Assembly: GCA_047605605.1 (NCBI GenBank)
Contig: JASGFG010000060.1
Location: 1-25,751, forward strand
Direction: 5' to 3'
Source of the DNA: JAATGA01 sp047605605
GTDB taxonomy: Bacteria > Pseudomonadota > Alphaproteobacteria > Rhodobacterales > Rhodobacteraceae
Length of the DNA: 25,751 nucleotides
Position numbers and translations under genes: made by a program. Below, piece by piece: positions 1-8,184 of this stretch (position 1 is its first letter; each line of letters begins with the position of its first letter). Under the pieces are notes generated by a model that saw only the letters and a list, made by a program, of their open reading frames with translations, had not been told where the DNA came from and ran no database searches.

Positions 1-222
1 ATCCCGCCCTATTACGACAGCCTGATCGGCAAGCTGATCGTCCACGGCCGCGACCGGCCCGAGGCACTGGCCCGTCTGCGTCGTGCCTTGGGCGAGTTGA
101 TCGTGGATGGCGTGGACACCACCGTGCCGCTGTTCGACGCCCTTCTGGCCGAACCCGACATCCAGCACGGCGAATACAACATTCACTGGCTGGAAAAGTG
201 GCTGGAAGCGACCTTCGGTTGA
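1..222 (+). CDS. accC: Biotin carboxylase subunit of acetyl-CoA carboxylase, C-terminal end (partial)
   Basis: Only the last 73 codons are in the window; the gene enters from the left edge and stops at TGA 220-222. The readable protein begins IPPYYDSLIGKLIVHG and includes RPEALARLRRALGELIVDGVDTT and NIHWLEKWL, which match the C-terminal lobe of AccC. This is the domain that closes the ATP-grasp fold and carries the conserved YDS(L/M)xxK segment. AccC carboxylates biotin on AccB using ATP and bicarbonate, the first half-reaction of fatty-acid synthesis in the cytoplasm. It is followed by a stem-loop and then aat, an order I know from other Rhodobacteraceae. The family assignment is confident; nothing can be said about the N-terminal catalytic part. 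Confidence 0.93.
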   Translation: MPPYYDSLIGKLIVHGRDRPEALARLRRALGELIVDGVDTTVPLFDALLAEPDIQHGEYNIHWLEKWLEATFG

Positions 223-227
223 TCTCA

Positions 228-260
228 CGGGCGGCGTCCCGCGCCGCCCGCAAGTTTCTT
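228..260 (+). terminator. Probable terminator after accC
   Basis: A perfect 9-bp stem (228-236 pairing with 242-250, loop TCCCG) begins six bases after the accC stop. It is followed by CAAGTTTCTT, a broken T-rich tract. It fits an intrinsic terminator or attenuator between accC and aat; the imperfect T-tract leaves the efficiency uncertain. Confidence 0.55.
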
Positions 261-273
261 CGTGGAAATTTGC

Positions 274-295
274 CAAAATCCTTCAAGGGATTTTG
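274..295 (+). promoter_or_regulatory. Stem-loop in the aat leader
   Basis: CAAAATCC (274-281) and GGATTTTG (288-295) form a perfect 8-bp stem with a 6-base loop, ending six bases before the aat start codon at 302. The only purine-rich stretch that could act as a ribosome binding site (AAGGGA, 285-290) lies in the loop and 3' arm. The hairpin could therefore limit translation of aat. That role is inference; the structure itself is plain in the sequence. Confidence 0.4.
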
Positions 296-301
296 CCCGC
301 C

Positions 302-955
302 ATGACCAAGGCCCTCACCCCCGACCTGCTGCTGCGCGCCTATGCCGCCGGGATCTTTCCCATGGCGGAATCGCGCGACGATCCGACCATACACTGGATC
401 GACCCGCGCCAGCGCGGCATCTTTCCACTGAACGGGTTCCACATCTCGCGCAGCCTGCGCCGGTCGATCCTGAAGGGCGGATTTTCCATCAGCGCCGATG
501 CCGATTTTGCGGCGACGGTCGCCGCCTGCGCGAACCGCCCCGAAACCTGGATCAACCCGGAAATCTTTCGCCTCTACGATGCGCTGCACCACCTGGGCCA
601 TGCCCATTCGGTCGAGGTGCGCCGCGACGGCCGGCTGGTCGGCGGCGTCTATGGCGTGGTGCTGGGGGCTGCCTTTTTCGGCGAAAGCATGTTTTCGACG
701 GAAACCGATGCGTCAAAGGTGGCACTTGCCTGGCTGATACACCGGCTGCGCGCGGGCGGCTTTACGCTGTTCGACACGCAATTCCTGACCCCGCATCTGG
801 CCAGCCTGGGCGCCATGGAAATCCCCCGCACCGAATACCGCCGCCGTCTGGCCGATGCGCTGGACCGGCAGGCGCGTTTCGCCCCGCCGGGCTACTGCCC
901 GTCGCCCTCGTCCGTCGCGGGATCTTCGGGCGGTTCGTCCTCGCCCGTATCCTGA
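302..955 (+). CDS. aat: Leucyl/phenylalanyl-tRNA-protein transferase
   Basis: This 217-residue protein transfers Leu or Phe from aminoacyl-tRNA to N-terminal Arg or Lys of proteins. That creates the degron read by ClpS and ClpAP in the bacterial N-end rule pathway, in the cytoplasm. The family hallmarks are in order: LLLRAYAAGIFPMAE near residue 10, IHWIDPRQRGIFPL near 40, FHISRSLRR, HSVEVRRDGRLVGGVYG, and GAAFFGESMFS followed by DTQFLTPHLASLGA. The ATG at 302 is chosen because the family starts a few residues before LLLRAY; the frame is open further upstream but gives no family match. The C-terminus has a Ser/Gly/Pro-rich tail (PSPSSVAGSSGGSSSPVS). This tail overlaps by 64 bases, on the opposite strand, the end of the DUF2155 gene. 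Confidence 0.95.
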   Translation: MTKALTPDLLLRAYAAGIFPMAESRDDPTIHWIDPRQRGIFPLNGFHISRSLRRSILKGGFSISADADFAATVAACANRPETWINPEIFRLYDALHHLGHAHSVEVRRDGRLVGGVYGVVLGAAFFGESMFSTETDASKVALAWLIHRLRAGGFTLFDTQFLTPHLASLGAMEIPRTEYRRRLADALDRQARFAPPGYCPSPSSVAGSSGGSSSPVS

Positions 956-1335
956 CGCTCGGGCGCCTTTTTCGGTCGCGCTGCCGCCGCATCGCAGTTC
1001 AGCACCCAGACATCATAGCGGGGATGATCCAGCGCCGACAGCGCGGGCGAAGAGGCCACCATCCAGCCCGAAAACACCGGCTGAGCCTGCGAGGCATCGG
1101 TGATCGTCAGATGCGCAAAGGCATCCGAGGCCGGGTTGTCCGCAGGATAACGGCAATCGTCCATCAGCACCGTCAGCCGCCCGACGGTTTCGGCCTGCCC
1201 GCGCGACAGGTCCAGATCCTGCGTCGCCCCGGTCAATCGGTCGAGGAGGCGCACAACGCCCCCCGGCGCATCATCCGCCTGCTGTGCACCCGCAGGACCG
1301 GCCAGCACCGCCGCCACCATCGCCGCACGGATCAC
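892..1335 (-). CDS. DUF2155 domain-containing exported protein
   Basis: A 147-residue protein with an N-terminal signal peptide (MIRAAMVAAVLAGPAGAQ), so probably periplasmic. The central part carries the DUF2155 pattern: LDRLTGATQDLDLSRGQAETVGRLTVLMDDCRYPADNP, then AFLxI-like AFAHLTITD, VFSGWMVASSPALSALDHPRYDVWVLNC. The function of the family is unknown. Translation starts at GTG 1335, overlapping the TGA of mlaD (1334-1332) in a GTGA arrangement, which implies translational coupling. The C-terminus is acidic and Pro/Glu-rich (EDEPPEDPATDEGDG) and overlaps the end of aat. It is the last gene of an NDUFA12-mlaD-DUF2155 operon, an order known from relatives, though a functional link is not established. 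Confidence 0.88.
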   Translation of the reverse strand: MIRAAMVAAVLAGPAGAQQADDAPGGVVRLLDRLTGATQDLDLSRGQAETVGRLTVLMDDCRYPADNPASDAFAHLTITDASQAQPVFSGWMVASSPALSALDHPRYDVWVLNCDAAAARPKKAPERQDTGEDEPPEDPATDEGDGQ

Positions 1336-1805
1336 GGGGCCGCATCCCCAGCAGGTTTGTCGTCGGACTTTCCGCTCACGAATTTCATCAGCAGCGAGAT
1401 CAGACTGACAGAGCCTTGCGTATCCTCGATCTCGGCCCCCGGCGCCAGATTGTCGGAAGAACCGCCCGGCTGGATTTCGACGAAATTGCCGCCCAGCAAC
1501 CCTTCCGAGGAAATCAGGATGGCGCTGTCATCGGGAAGCTGGATGTCATTGCGGACCGCGATGGTCGCATCGGCAAAGAAGGTCTGCGGGTTCAAGGCCA
1601 GCGAGGTGATCGTGCCGACCTTTACCCCCGCCAGCCGCACGTCCGAGCCGACGGTGATCCCGTCGACCGCGCGGAAACTCGCCTTCAGCGGATAGGTGCC
1701 CGCCGCGCCGCCCAGACCGGACGCGGCCCCGGCATAGACGACAAACCCGATCGCCGCCGCCAGAACCACCGCCCCGGCCAGCACTTCCGAGGTATTCTCG
1801 GCCAT
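1332..1805 (-). CDS. MlaD/MCE-domain phospholipid-trafficking protein
   Basis: A 157-residue protein with one N-terminal transmembrane helix (residues about 9-27, VLAGAVVLAAAIGFVVYAG). A single MCE domain follows at about 38-114, with the typical F(R)xVDGITVGSDVRLAGVKVGTI core and LLGGNFVEIQPGG end. MCE proteins of the MlaD type sit in the inner membrane, form rings facing the periplasm and move phospholipids with an MlaFE ABC transporter; no mlaFE genes are in this window. ATG 1805 was chosen over the adjacent ATG 1808 because GGAG lies seven bases upstream of it. Earlier in-frame starts would run into the NDUFA12 gene. The short C-terminal tail (SGKSDDKPAGDAAP) is shorter than in E. coli MlaD. 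Confidence 0.88.
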   Translation of the reverse strand: MAENTSEVLAGAVVLAAAIGFVVYAGAASGLGGAAGTYPLKASFRAVDGITVGSDVRLAGVKVGTITSLALNPQTFFADATIAVRNDIQLPDDSAILISSEGLLGGNFVEIQPGGSSDNLAPGAEIEDTQGSVSLISLLMKFVSGKSDDKPAGDAAP

Positions 1806-1809
1806 CATC

Positions 1810-2187
1810 TCACTCCGGCTGCCAGGCCTCGTAATCGCGCCGCACCACAGGGTCGGCACGCAGGATCGACCCGGGCGGAACATAGGCCGCCTCGGTGCCG
1901 GTCAGGTTTTCCAGATGCGGCTTTTCCCAGGCCTTGTGCCGCAGCGGCGCCTTGGTCGGCGGCTGGTCCCAGGTGTGATGCAGCCAGCCATGCCAGTCGG
2001 GCGCCACGCGCGAGGCTTCCATCTCGCCATTGTAGATCACCCAGCGGCGCTTGGCATCCCGCGACTGGTAATAGACGTTGCCCTGATCATCCTCGCCGAC
2101 CTTCACGCCATTGCGCCAGGTGAAGAACTGGGTGTTCAGCGTCTGGCTGTTCCACCAGGTAAGCAGACGCTTGAGGAAATAGAGCAT
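1810..2187 (-). CDS. NADH:ubiquinone oxidoreductase subunit NDUFA12 (17.2 kDa type)
   Basis: A 125-residue protein matching the NDUFA12/B17.2 family, a supernumerary subunit of respiratory complex I shared by mitochondria and alphaproteobacteria. Recognisable parts are the N-terminal FLKRLLTWWNSQTLNTQFFTWRNGVKVGEDDQGNVYYQ, then RRWVIYNGEMEASRVAPDWHGWLHHTWDQPPT, and the Pro/His-rich C-terminal half ending in YEAWQPE. The WRxGxxVGxDxxGNxYY and VPPxWHxWLHH-like patterns are the family signature. GAGG stands upstream of the ATG. The stop is separated from the mlaD start by only a few bases, so the two are co-transcribed. The canonical nuo genes are not in the window, which is usual for this subunit. 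Confidence 0.93.
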   Translation of the reverse strand: MLYFLKRLLTWWNSQTLNTQFFTWRNGVKVGEDDQGNVYYQSRDAKRRWVIYNGEMEASRVAPDWHGWLHHTWDQPPTKAPLRHKAWEKPHLENLTGTEAAYVPPGSILRADPVVRRDYEAWQPE

Positions 2188-2285
2188 CGCCGGACCTCAT
2201 CATGTCGTTGCCCCCTTCTATGGCGCATCGGGGGGGCAAGGTCCAGTGCCGGAATACCGCCTGCGCGGCGACGATGGGGGCGGAA

Positions 2286-2379
2286 GGGGGGCGCTGCCCC
2301 CCCTCGGCCTTCGGCCTCACCCCCCGGAGTATTTCCGAAAGGGAAAATGCAGCCGGGCTTTCCCTTTCGGAAATACTCC
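2286..2379 (+). repeat. Intergenic repeat copy R1 with a perfect 21-bp inverted repeat
   Basis: Downstream of the RidA-family gene. A G6/C6 hairpin (2286-2302) is followed by the GGCC-TTC-GGCC stem, then a CACCCCCCGGAGTATTT core. That core begins a perfect 21-bp inverted repeat: 2326-2346 pairs with 2359-2379 around a 12-base loop. The first half aligns with copy R4 at 25221-25297 (reverse orientation), and the CCCCG-AG-GTATTT core recurs in R2 (14772) and R3 (23101). The rest of 2188-2468 shows no gene. Confidence 0.75.
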
Positions 2380-2468
2380 CGCCGGAGGCAATCCCCGAGC
2401 CGGTTGGCGCGGCACGCGCCAGAGGCGAGACAAAAGGCTTGCGGCCGCGTCTTGCGCGGACGCTCCGC

Positions 2469-2852
2469 TTACGGGGCGGGCAGCAGAGCCGTCACCTCGA
2501 TCTCGATCCGGTGGCGCGCGTCGATCAGCCCCGCCTCGATCATCGTCGCGGCGGGCGGATTCGGGCCGAAGGTCGCGGCGAGAACAGGCCAGCACGGCGG
2601 AAAGTCGTTTCGGTCCGGCAGGATGTAATGCACCCGCACCACATCCGCGAAGGAGGCCCCCGCCCGGTCAAGCGCCGCGCCGATGATCTTCAGCGCCAGT
2701 TCGCATTGCGCGGTGACGCCCTCGGGCACATCACCCGTCGCATGGTCGGTGCCGGTGGTGCCCGAGACATGGACCCAGCCGTTGGCGACGACGGCGCGGG
2801 CATAGCCGATCTTCGGCTCCCACGTCGATCCGGTGGTGATGCGGGTGATCAT
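2469..2852 (-). CDS. RidA family protein (YjgF/YER057c/UK114)
   Basis: A 127-residue protein of the RidA fold: IGYARAVVANGWVHVSGTTG, then a helical stretch (CELALKIIGAALDRAGASFADVVRVHYILPD) and the C-terminal IEIEVTALLP. RidA proper hydrolyses reactive enamine/imine intermediates in the cytoplasm. Here the loop that carries the catalytic Arg in RidA proper (P-A-R-S/T) reads PPAATM. The deaminase reaction is therefore not assured and this is better called a divergent subfamily. ATG 2852 is preceded by AGGAG at about six bases. An upstream in-frame ATG at 2876 would place that ribosome binding site inside the coding sequence and is less likely. Confidence 0.85.
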   Translation of the reverse strand: MITRITTGSTWEPKIGYARAVVANGWVHVSGTTGTDHATGDVPEGVTAQCELALKIIGAALDRAGASFADVVRVHYILPDRNDFPPCWPVLAATFGPNPPAATMIEAGLIDARHRIEIEVTALLPAP

Positions 2853-2879
2853 CGGCGGCTCCTGTGTTTGCGACAACGC

Positions 2880-2910
2880 AAAGTGAAACGCCGCCCGGAG
2901 GGGGGCGGCG
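2880..2910 (-). terminator. Terminator of clpX
   Basis: On the minus strand an 8-bp G+C stem (2910-2903 with 2896-2889, 6-base loop) about 28 bases after the clpX stop is followed by TTTCACTTT. This is a standard intrinsic terminator. It also separates clpX from the RidA-family gene downstream. Confidence 0.75.
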
Positions 2911-2938
2911 TCGGTGGCATATGACAGCGGCGGCAGGG

Positions 2939-4204
<1,266 letters not shown>

Positions 4205-4290
4205 CGTCTTCCTCTGCCCTGCCGCCCGTATCTCGGTCAGATACCGGGCGCATCCAGAAAGTCTAGGACAAGCCTCCGACCTTCACAATC

Positions 4291-4329
4291 CATAAACGCC
4301 CCCGTCGCCGCGGTGCAGCGGCGGGGGCG
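4291..4329 (-). terminator. Terminator-like hairpin after clpP
   Basis: Reading the minus strand after the clpP stop, CGCCCCCGCCGC (4329-4318) pairs with GCGGC...CGGGGGCG (4311-4297, two-base bulge). TTTATGG follows. This is a strong G+C stem with a short T-run, likely a partial terminator between clpP and clpX. Confidence 0.6.
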
Positions 4330-4342
4330 CATCATTCCGCCG

Positions 4343-4975
4343 TCACTTCGACGTATCGTCCGCCTTGCCGCGCGGCTCCAGCACTTCGTCGATCAGGCCC
4401 CAGGCCCTGGCCTCGTCCGCGGACATGAAGTTGTCGCGTTCCAGCGCCGCCTCGACCACCTCATAGGGGTTGCCGGTGTGCTTGACATAGATCTCGTTCA
4501 GGCGCCGCTTGAGCTTTTCGGTCTCGCGCGCGTGGATCATGATGTCGGTCGCCTGGCCCTGATAGCCGCCCGAAGGCTGGTGAACCATCACCCGGCTGTT
4601 CGGCAGGCTGAAGCGCATCCCCTTTTCCCCCGCGGTCAGCAGAAGCGAGCCCATCGAGGCCGCCTGCCCGATCACCAGCGTGGAAACCTTGGGGCGGATA
4701 TACTGCATCGTGTCATAGATCGACAGGCCGGCCGTCACCACGCCGCCGGGGCTGTTGATATACATGCTGATTTCCTTGGACGGGTTTTCCGCCTCCAGAA
4801 ACAGCAGCTGCGCGCAGATCAGCGAGGACATGCCGTCATGCACCGGACCGCCAAGGAAGATGATGCGTTCCTTCAGCATCCGCGAATAGATGTCATAGGC
4901 GCGTTCGCCCCGGCTGGTCTGTTCGACCACCATCGGGACCAGCGTGTTCATGTAGAATTCGACGGGATCGCGCAT
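4343..4975 (-). CDS. clpP: ATP-dependent Clp protease proteolytic subunit ClpP
   Basis: A 210-residue serine peptidase (family S14) that forms the two-ring degradation chamber used with ClpX or ClpA. The catalytic triad is visible: Ser107 in GQAASMGS, His132 in MVHQPSGG and Asp181 in ERDNFMSADEA. The N-terminal LVPMVVEQTSRGERAYDIYSRMLKERIIFLGG segment and the INSPGGVVTAGLSIYDTM strand-helix are typical. The ATG at 4975 has GAGG upstream. clpX follows, so both halves of the protease are encoded together. The divergent 160-bp gap to the CAP-domain gene must contain its promoter. A GATAAT hexamer on the minus strand (5010-5005) could be a -10 box, but I see no convincing -35 partner. Confidence 0.98.
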   Translation of the reverse strand: MRDPVEFYMNTLVPMVVEQTSRGERAYDIYSRMLKERIIFLGGPVHDGMSSLICAQLLFLEAENPSKEISMYINSPGGVVTAGLSIYDTMQYIRPKVSTLVIGQAASMGSLLLTAGEKGMRFSLPNSRVMVHQPSGGYQGQATDIMIHARETEKLKRRLNEIYVKHTGNPYEVVEAALERDNFMSADEARAWGLIDEVLEPRGKADDTSK

Positions 4976-5135
4976 GTGCCTGCCTCTGCTTCGTCTAGAT
5001 AAGGATTATCGTCCGATTGCTTGCCAGAGTCTTAGTGACGCGCGCAGCCACCTGCAAGGGCAGCCGGGGAAACACCGGGGGTTGCGCCCCGCCCGGCCGG
5101 CTGCAACACCATCCCGTCCCCAGCGGAGTTGGCCG

Positions 5136-5600
5136 ATGATGAACCTGCGTGTCACTGCCCTTCTGTTCGCCCTTTGCGCCGGCGGCCCTGCCGCCGCCTG
5201 CGAAAAACCCGCCGACGCCGCCGGGGTCGAGAACGAGGTGATCGCGCTGATCAATGCGGAGCGGGTCCGGCAGGGGCTGGACAAGGTCCGCCGCTCGGCC
5301 GTGCTGGAAAAAGCGGCCGACCGGCAGGCCTGCGACCTCGCCACCCACGGACGGCTGAGCCATACCGGAAGCGACGGCTCCAGCATGAGGGATCGGGTGA
5401 AGGGTGCGGGCTACCCGATGCGCTTTGCCAATGAAAACATAGGTATGGGTTTTCGCTCGCCGCAATCGGCGGTTGCGTGGTGGATGAACTCTCCTGGTCA
5501 CCGGGCAAATCTTCTGGAACCGCGGGTGCGCGACATCGGGGTTTCCGTCACGACCTCCGGCAAGGTCTTCTGGGTCACGGTGATGGGAGAGTCGCGTTAA
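5136..5600 (+). CDS. Secreted CAP-domain (SCP/PR-1 like) protein
   Basis: A 154-residue protein with an N-terminal signal peptide (MMNLRVTALLFALCAGGPAAA) and one CAP domain. The domain starts at EVIALINAERVRQGL and carries the CAP cavity residues His76 (LSHTG), Glu100 (NENIG) and His122 (SPGHRANLL), followed by DIGVSV and FWVTVMG. Bacterial CAP proteins of this YkwD type are exported and their biochemical role is mostly unknown. The start at 5136 has GGAG seven bases upstream. Cys22 follows the Ala-rich signal-peptide end, but LCAGG and AAAC are not a good lipobox, so I favour a soluble exported protein. It stands alone, divergent from clpP and convergent with the sensor kinase. Confidence 0.9.
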   Translation: MMNLRVTALLFALCAGGPAAACEKPADAAGVENEVIALINAERVRQGLDKVRRSAVLEKAADRQACDLATHGRLSHTGSDGSSMRDRVKGAGYPMRFANENIGMGFRSPQSAVAWWMNSPGHRANLLEPRVRDIGVSVTTSGKVFWVTVMGESR

Positions 5601-5747
5601 CATCCCGCGGCGTGCCCCGTCCGTCCCTGCCGCCATCGCACCCCACCTCTATCGGCGCGCCAGCTTCGCCGGTCGGCCGTCCGCGCAAAGGGAACGACCG
5701 CGCCGGACACGGGCGGCGCCTTCGGGCCGCAGCGAATCCCGCAGGCG

Positions 5748-7073
5748 CTAACGCGCCAGAACCAGATCGGCGCGCAGGCCGCCCAGCGTCGCGCTTTCGC
5801 CCAGACGCAGGCTGCCGCCATGGCTGCGCGCAATATCCGCGGCGATGGAAAGGCCAAGACCGACTCCGCCCCCCTTGTTCGGGTCGCGCGCGGAATCGAG
5901 CCTGGTGAAAGGCGCCATCGCATCCTCGCGCCGCGCCTTGGGAATGCCGGGTCCGTCGTCCTCGACGCTGATCCGCACCGCCTTTTCCGTCACGGCCAGC
6001 GAGACCACCGCCCGGTCGCCATAGCGCACGGCATTGCCGATCAGGTTTTCCAGCGCCCGCGTCACGGCCTGCGGGCGCAGCCGGGCCATTCCCTGCCCCT
6101 CGACCCGGCCCAGAGCGACGGCCATGCCCGCCCGCGCCGCATTCTCGACCGCATGGCGCACCAATGCCTCGGGGTCGGTCTCGACCGGCTCCTCCATCGC
6201 ATCGCCGCGGGCAAAGGACAGGAATTCGTCCACCAGCCGCTCCATCTGCGCGACATCGCCCAGAAGCGCCTCGACCTCCTCATCCTCGGGCAGCATGGCA
6301 AGGCCAAGCCGCAGCCGCGTCAGAGGCGTGCGCAGGTCGTGGCTGACGCCGGACAGCATCAGCGTGCGCTGTTCGATCTGCCGCTCGATCCGGGCGCGCA
6401 TCTCCAGGAAGGCCGCGCCCGCCGCACGAACCTCGGTCGCGCCGCGCGGGCGATACCGCATTGCCTGACCCTTGCCGAAGGCCTCGGCCGCCTGGGCAAG
6501 CCGCGTGATCGGCCGCAGCTGCGCCCGCAGGAAGAAGAAGGCGATGAAGGTCATCAGAAGCGAGGTCGACAGCATCAGCACCAGAAGCTGGTGCGGATTG
6601 GACGCCGCAACCCGCCGCCGGTCCACCGCGACCTCCATCGGGCCCCAGCGGGTATCCAGCCGCATCCAGACCTCTCGGGGGTGGATCAGCAGATCGACGG
6701 CCCGGACCTGCGGCATGTCTTCATGCAGGGTCTCGACGATGGCGCGGCCGGACAGATCCCACCAGGCGCGGCTGTCCTGGGGTGCCACGGCCTCATCGTC
6801 GGCGGGCAGGCCCACCCGCAGTTCCAGCCCGTCGGCCAGTTCGGCCACCCTGTCCTGCGCCTCGGCCAGGGTGGGCGCCTCGTCCGCCTCGGCCAGAACA
6901 TGGCGCACCTCGATCAGCACGCCGCGCGTCATCTGGCGCGTGACGCCTTCGTAATGGCGCTGGATGAAATTGATGGACACGACCAGCTGAATCGTGACGA
7001 TGGGCAGGATCAGGATCAGCGCCGCCCGCCCATAAAGGCTTCGCGGCAGGAAAGATTTCAGACGCAGGCGCAT
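5748..7073 (-). CDS. Sensor histidine kinase, EnvZ-like
   Basis: A 441-residue inner-membrane two-component kinase. Transmembrane helix 1 is at about 15-36 and helix 2 at 162-183, enclosing a periplasmic domain of about 125 residues. A HAMP linker (ITRLAQAAEAFGKG...) leads to the H-box SGVSHDLRTPLTRLRL with phospho-acceptor His245. The ATPase domain has the N-box LENLIGNAVRYGD (about 342-354), G1 DDGPGIP (372-378) and G2 GGVGLGLSI (402-410). All catalytic motifs are intact. The domain layout and the phospho-acceptor region resemble the osmosensor EnvZ. No response-regulator gene is visible on either side, so the partner must be encoded outside the window or unlinked. The ATG at 7073 has AGGG upstream and lies 44 bases from the divergent hydrolase start. 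Confidence 0.92.
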   Translation of the reverse strand: MRLRLKSFLPRSLYGRAALILILPIVTIQLVVSINFIQRHYEGVTRQMTRGVLIEVRHVLAEADEAPTLAEAQDRVAELADGLELRVGLPADDEAVAPQDSRAWWDLSGRAIVETLHEDMPQVRAVDLLIHPREVWMRLDTRWGPMEVAVDRRRVAASNPHQLLVLMLSTSLLMTFIAFFFLRAQLRPITRLAQAAEAFGKGQAMRYRPRGATEVRAAGAAFLEMRARIERQIEQRTLMLSGVSHDLRTPLTRLRLGLAMLPEDEEVEALLGDVAQMERLVDEFLSFARGDAMEEPVETDPEALVRHAVENAARAGMAVALGRVEGQGMARLRPQAVTRALENLIGNAVRYGDRAVVSLAVTEKAVRISVEDDGPGIPKARREDAMAPFTRLDSARDPNKGGGVGLGLSIAADIARSHGGSLRLGESATLGGLRADLVLAR

Positions 7074-7117
7074 GGGGGCACCCTAACCCCGGCGCGCGGT
7101 TCGGGAAAGGGGCGACC

Positions 7118-8002
7118 ATGCAGCCGGGCATCGCGCAGGAACTGGAGCCGGGGCTTCGGCGGATTGTCGCCCCCAACCCCTCGGCCCTGACCGGAACGGG
7201 CACGAACACCTGGATCCTCGGGCGGGGAGAGGTGGTGGTCATCGACCCCGGCCCGGATGATCCCGCGCATCTCGCGGCTTTGGCCACCGCCCTTTCGGGC
7301 GAGCAGGTGGCGGCGATCCTGCTCACCCATGCGCATCGCGATCACGCAGGCCTCGCCCGCGCGCTGGCCGATGCGACGGGGGCCGAGATCCACGCCTATG
7401 GCCCCCCCGCGGCGGGCATGTCGCCGGTGATGAAGGCGCTTGCCGCGCAAGGGGGCATGGGCGGCGGCGAGGGGATCCAGGCGGATTTCGTCCCCGACGT
7501 GACCATCGGCGACGGGGCCATCGTCACCGTGGCGGGGCTGGACATCCGCGCGATCCACACGCCGGGGCACATGGGCGGGCATCTGTGCTTTGCCCTCGGC
7601 AACGCGCTGTTCTCGGGCGATCATGTCATGGGATGGGCCACCTCGCTGGTCTCGCCGCCACAGGGCGACATGGGGGCCTATGTGGCCTCGCTGAAGCGGC
7701 TGGCGGGGGCGAAGTGGCGCATCTTCTATCCGGGCCATGGCGAGCCGGTCGCCGCCCCGGACCAGAGGCTGGCCGAACTCATCACCCATCGCGCCAAGCG
7801 GGAGGCTTCGATCCTTGCCGTGCTGTCCGCAGGTCCGGCCACCCCGGCGGGCATGGTCGCGCAGATCTATACCGACACTCCGGTTGCGCTTCATCCGGCT
7901 GCAAGCCGGAATGTTTTTGCCCATCTTATTGATCTTGTTGAAAGAAATCTTGTCTCGGCAACCCCCGATCTGTCCCCCGTAGCGACCTATGCCCGCCTTT
8001 AG
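7118..8002 (+). CDS. Metallo-beta-lactamase-fold hydrolase (LACTB2-like)
   Basis: A 294-residue cytoplasmic hydrolase. The metal-binding motif THAHRDHAG gives His71, His73, Asp75 and His76; HTPGH (147-151), SGDH (166-169) and YPGHGEP (204-210) supply the remaining ligands. The active site is therefore complete for two metal ions. A C-terminal helical segment (AKREASILAVLSAGPATPAGMVAQIYTD, then AASRNVFAHLIDLVERN) is the small winged-helix domain seen in the LACTB2/glyoxalase-II-like group. That group includes endoribonucleases and thioesterase-like enzymes. The substrate cannot be read from sequence. GGGG precedes ATG 7118. No terminator is visible after it, and the tRNA-Asn promoter follows 30 bases on. 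Confidence 0.9.
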   Translation: MQPGIAQELEPGLRRIVAPNPSALTGTGTNTWILGRGEVVVIDPGPDDPAHLAALATALSGEQVAAILLTHAHRDHAGLARALADATGAEIHAYGPPAAGMSPVMKALAAQGGMGGGEGIQADFVPDVTIGDGAIVTVAGLDIRAIHTPGHMGGHLCFALGNALFSGDHVMGWATSLVSPPQGDMGAYVASLKRLAGAKWRIFYPGHGEPVAAPDQRLAELITHRAKREASILAVLSAGPATPAGMVAQIYTDTPVALHPAASRNVFAHLIDLVERNLVSATPDLSPVATYARL

Positions 8003-8031
8003 CGGCGCGACGATTTTTTCTGCCCGCCCCC

Positions 8032-8060
8032 TTGCCGCCCCTGAAAGTCGCCGCTATACA
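8032..8060 (+). promoter_or_regulatory. Promoter of tRNA-Asn
   Basis: TTGCCG (8032-8037) and TATACA (8055-8060) are separated by exactly 17 bases and placed so that transcription would start a few bases before the tRNA at 8071. This is a good housekeeping-sigma promoter. It implies that the tRNA is transcribed on its own. Confidence 0.7.
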
Positions 8061-8070
8061 GCCCCCGTGT

Positions 8071-8145
8071 TCCGGCGTAGCTCAGCGGTAGAGCAGTTGA
8101 CTGTTAATCAATTGGTCGTAGGTTCGATCCCTACCGCCGGAGCCA
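8071..8145 (+). tRNA. tRNA-Asn (anticodon GTT)
   Basis: A 75-base tRNA with CCA encoded. The acceptor stem is TCCGGCG (8071-8077) with CGCCGGA (8135-8141), discriminator G8142, CCA 8143-8145. The D-arm is GCTCAGCGGTAGAGC. The anticodon stem GTTGA/TCAAT encloses the seven-base loop CTGTTAA, giving anticodon GTT for asparagine. The T-arm is GTAGG-TTCGATC-CCTAC. The structure is complete, so the element inserted at its 3' end regenerated an intact tRNA. The last 16 bases plus one are repeated at 10130-10146. Confidence 0.97.
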
Positions 8146-8146
8146 A
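8130..8146 (+). repeat. attL-like direct repeat
   Basis: The left copy of the 17-bp repeat, formed by the T-stem 3' strand, acceptor 3' strand, discriminator and CCA of tRNA-Asn plus one A. Identity with the right copy stops at both ends (C8129 versus G10129; T8147 versus A10147). Confidence 0.85.
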
Positions 8147-8184
8147 TACCCTTTGATTTCATTGGGAAAATTGGCAGCACATAA

